This document shows, in pieces, positions 27,219 to 29,175 of a stretch of DNA of 29,175 nt; the first letter of the stretch is position 1; each line of letters starts with the position of its first letter. This DNA comes from JBBQQK01 sp038216025 (GTDB taxonomy: Bacteria; Patescibacteriota; UBA1384; XYA2-FULL-43-10; 1-14-0-10-43-13). Under the pieces are notes generated by a model, which was given only the letters and a program-made list of their open reading frames with translations, was not told the origin of the DNA and did no database searches. The stretch is taken from assembly GCA_038216025.1 (NCBI GenBank), contig JBBQQK010000006.1:1-29175 (forward strand), read 5' to 3'. The position numbers and the translations under genes were made by a program.

Positions 27219-27901
27219 CGCTTTCCACTATATCTTATTTGTTCTTTAAAATCAAACACTTCTTTATCAATCTTTTCGGCATCTTCAATTGAAAATTCTC
27301 CGATTTTTGTTCTTCTTAAATCTTTAACTGTGGCCGGAACACCAATTTTTTCTCCTATCATTTCGGCAATTGATCGAGCATATGTGCCTTTTTGGCAATG
27401 AAGTTCCACTTGTAGAATATATTCCTTGTCCTTAAGGATTAAATCAATGTATTTCAAGCTGTAAACATCGATCATTCGTTTAGGGGGGTCAATTTTTATG
27501 CCCTCTCTGGCGTATTTATACAAAGGCTTTCCGTTTAGTTTGATTGCAGAATAAATCGGTACTGTAATTTCGATATTTCCTGTTAATTCCTCAAGCGCTT
27601 TCTTTATGTCATCCAAATTCAAGTCTTCAACTTCTTTGGTTTCTATTACTTCGCCGGCTAAATCGCCTGAATTGGTTTTGATTCCGAAAAGCACATCAAT
27701 TAGATAAATTTTATCTAATTCTAGAAATTGTGTCAGCTTTTTTGTTCCCTTATTAACACCAATTATCATAAGGCCGGATGCTTCTGGATCAAGCGTGCCA
27801 GCGTGACCCATCTTTTTGATGCTATACTTTCTTCGTAAAATCCGTATTACATCAAAAGAGCTTATGCCTTTGGGTTTGTCTACAAATAATATGTCTTCCA
27901 T
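27206..27901 (-). CDS. truB: tRNA pseudouridine-55 synthase TruB, without PUA domain
   Basis: A 231-residue enzyme that makes pseudouridine 55 in the T loop of tRNAs. LFVDKPKGISSFDVI and MGHAGTLDPEASGLMIIGVN with catalytic Asp38 identify TruB, as do VPIYSAIKLNGKPLYKYARE and LHCQKGTYARSIAEMIGEKI. E. coli TruB is about 314 residues; the C-terminal PUA RNA-binding domain is missing here. The ATG is supported by an extended -10 promoter ending 7 bases upstream, giving a leaderless or nearly leaderless mRNA; there is no Shine-Dalgarno. Its end overlaps secY by 13 bases. Confidence 0.94.
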   Translation of the reverse strand: MEDILFVDKPKGISSFDVIRILRRKYSIKKMGHAGTLDPEASGLMIIGVNKGTKKLTQFLELDKIYLIDVLFGIKTNSGDLAGEVIETKEVEDLNLDDIKKALEELTGNIEITVPIYSAIKLNGKPLYKYAREGIKIDPPKRMIDVYSLKYIDLILKDKEYILQVELHCQKGTYARSIAEMIGEKIGVPATVKDLRRTKIGEFSIEDAEKIDKEVFDFKEQIRYSGKRCHP

Positions 27902-27908
27902 TAATCAT

Positions 27909-27937
27909 ACTATATCACACCGGAGTTTTTTCTTAAA
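27909..27937 (-). promoter_or_regulatory. Extended -10 promoter of truB-secY-adk-map
   Basis: On the minus strand TGATATAGT (TG-n-TATAGT, TATAGT at 27914-27909), with a weak -35, TTTAAG (27937-27932), 17 bases upstream. The -10 overlaps the last codons of the glycosyltransferase gene and ends 7 bases before the truB ATG. Confidence 0.55.
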
Positions 27938-29148
27938 GTTGTTTCAACATCAGGTCGAGGATCCTTTTCAGCAGTTGATTCCACATAGCGAAAAAGATTA
28001 AGATAGCGCTCTGCGACTCTGGGCCATCTCATTTTTTGACCTAAGAAATATGATTCGTATTCCATTTTCTTCCTAAGATCCGAATTTTCTAATATTTTCA
28101 GGACGCCTCTGGCTATTTGGTTTGAATTGCGATAATCGACCAGAATTCCTCTCGATCCGGAAAGCATTTCTTTCGCATAGGGATATGGCGTAGAGATACA
28201 GGCTTTCCCCATCCCTAAAGCATAGGCTAGAGTACCAGAGGTGATTTGTTCGGGGTCAAGGTGTGGAGTTATATAAATGTCGCATAGCTCATAGTAATCC
28301 AATAATTCTTGTAGCGGTAGGTATTTGTTGACTAAAGAAATGTTATCAATCACATCTAGTCTATCCGCTAATTGCATCAAGCTTTCCCTGTATCTCTCCC
28401 CTTCTTGTTTTAGTATTTCAGGGTGAGTTTGACCGGCAATAATAAAATTGATATCAGGAAATTTCTTTTTTATCTTTGGTAACGCTTCAATGACACATTC
28501 TATTCCCTTGTTCTTGCTGATCAATCCGCTTAGTAAAATTGTGGGTCTATTCTTCCAATTGGTTGGAATTTTGATCATATTTGATCTTTCGTAACTGGAC
28601 ACACCGTGGTGAATCACAACAACCTTGTTTCGATCTATTCCATAATCTTTTTCCAGTCTTTCTTTTGCGTCAGGAATCATCGCCACAACATATGTAGCCA
28701 AATCAGACAATCTTTTTAAAATAATTTCGTGTTTTTCATCTGGTTTTGCCAAGATTGTATGAAAGGTGATTACGATCGGTTTGTTTACATTCCTTAAAAA
28801 GTTAAAAAGATGCTCTCCTAGTTCTCCTCCATATAAACCATATTCATGTTGTACACAAATAATATCGGCTGATGATTGGTTAACATATTCAGCAGCCTTA
28901 TAATAGCTATCCAGGTTTTCTTGAAAGATTCGATATTTAACTGTCCAAGGATAATCAAGCTCTTGCTCTCCGGCATTTATTGCTATAATTTCTGCTGTCG
29001 ATTCTGAATTCAAATCATTTAACGCTCCAACTAGATCTCTTGTAAATGTTGCTATTCCACATTTTCTAGGAACATAACTCGACACAAAAATAGTCCTGAC
29101 TCGGCTCTGTTGGGTGTCTAGCATTTGATTAACTGTGCTCATGACCAT
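27910..29148 (-). CDS. GT4-family glycosyltransferase
   Basis: A 412-residue GT-B fold enzyme expected to transfer a sugar from a nucleotide-sugar to a glycan or lipid. The N-terminal half starts TIFVSSYVPRKCGIATFTRD and contains VQHEYGLYGGELGEHLFNFL and VITFHTILAKP (acceptor side). The C-terminal half has LLSGLISKNKGIECVIEALP, NFIIAGQTHPE and the donor-site PEQITSGTLAYALGMGKACI with the conserved Glu, then RGILVDYRN. There is no signal or membrane segment, so it is cytoplasmic or peripheral. The donor is unknown; similar sequences are often annotated as mannosyltransferases, but that is not provable here. The start at 29148 has no Shine-Dalgarno; an alternative ATG lies two codons in. It ends 8 bases before truB. 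Confidence 0.88.
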   Translation of the reverse strand: MVMSTVNQMLDTQQSRVRTIFVSSYVPRKCGIATFTRDLVGALNDLNSESTAEIIAINAGEQELDYPWTVKYRIFQENLDSYYKAAEYVNQSSADIICVQHEYGLYGGELGEHLFNFLRNVNKPIVITFHTILAKPDEKHEIILKRLSDLATYVVAMIPDAKERLEKDYGIDRNKVVVIHHGVSSYERSNMIKIPTNWKNRPTILLSGLISKNKGIECVIEALPKIKKKFPDINFIIAGQTHPEILKQEGERYRESLMQLADRLDVIDNISLVNKYLPLQELLDYYELCDIYITPHLDPEQITSGTLAYALGMGKACISTPYPYAKEMLSGSRGILVDYRNSNQIARGVLKILENSDLRKKMEYESYFLGQKMRWPRVAERYLNLFRYVESTAEKDPRPDVETTLRKNSGVI

Positions 29149-29175
29149 AGTTTACTTATTTTTAAGCTCAACTAA

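Overview
The window looks like part of a chromosome from a Candidate Phyla Radiation (Patescibacteria) bacterium. This is inferred from gene content and style: AT-rich, tightly packed and often overlapping genes, trimmed housekeeping enzymes (PheS without its N-terminal arm, AspRS without the GAD domain, TruB without a PUA domain), many genes without a Shine-Dalgarno sequence, and spacers made of short degenerate repeats. TGA, TAG and TAA all end genes here, so there is no sign of the UGA recoding known from Gracilibacteria. No 16S rRNA gene is present, so finer placement is not possible.

Left edge (1-4.7 kb) is the accessory part. It holds the C-terminal end of a large serine recombinase that abuts the 3' end of a tRNA-Ala(GGC) gene. 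Next comes a 1048-residue secreted multidomain GH5-type glycoside hydrolase. A 600-base stretch follows with a small, possibly decayed minus-strand transcription unit that has its own promoter, inverted-repeat operator and terminator. Last is a GC-richer gene for a secreted Arg/Tyr-rich protein.

The region 4.9-9.4 kb reads rightward: leuS (carrying a complete Nudix domain inside the synthetase), rpmF, nusB and rnc, ended by a bidirectional terminator. The region 9.5-16.8 kb reads leftward: a D,D-carboxypeptidase with its own promoter, then (in transcription order) rbfA, a four-helix membrane protein, pheS, pheT, aspS and an RsuA/RluB-type pseudouridine synthase. An orphan 89-residue gene with its own promoter and terminator lies at 17 kb on the plus strand. 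It is followed by a leftward cluster of a PLDc_N membrane protein, an ABC ATPase, an ABC permease and an M23 peptidase.

The right part (20.1-29.1 kb) is the translation/secretion core, all leftward. Transcription order is GT4 glycosyltransferase, truB, secY, adk, map, then a new promoter and infA, rpmJ, rpsM, rpsK, rpsD, rpoA, rplQ, rplM, rpsI, ending in a strong intrinsic terminator. It is the classical end of the spc operon plus the alpha operon, with L13/S9 appended and truB directly upstream of secY.

The most unusual items are the LeuRS-Nudix fusion, the GH5 barrel that appears interrupted by two sets of beta-sandwich domains, the lengthened ribosomal protein L36, the trimmed synthetases, an Adk-position kinase lacking a conserved arginine, and the tRNA-Ala/recombinase junction with a perfect inverted repeat. 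All family calls come from reading motifs by eye; no database search was run.
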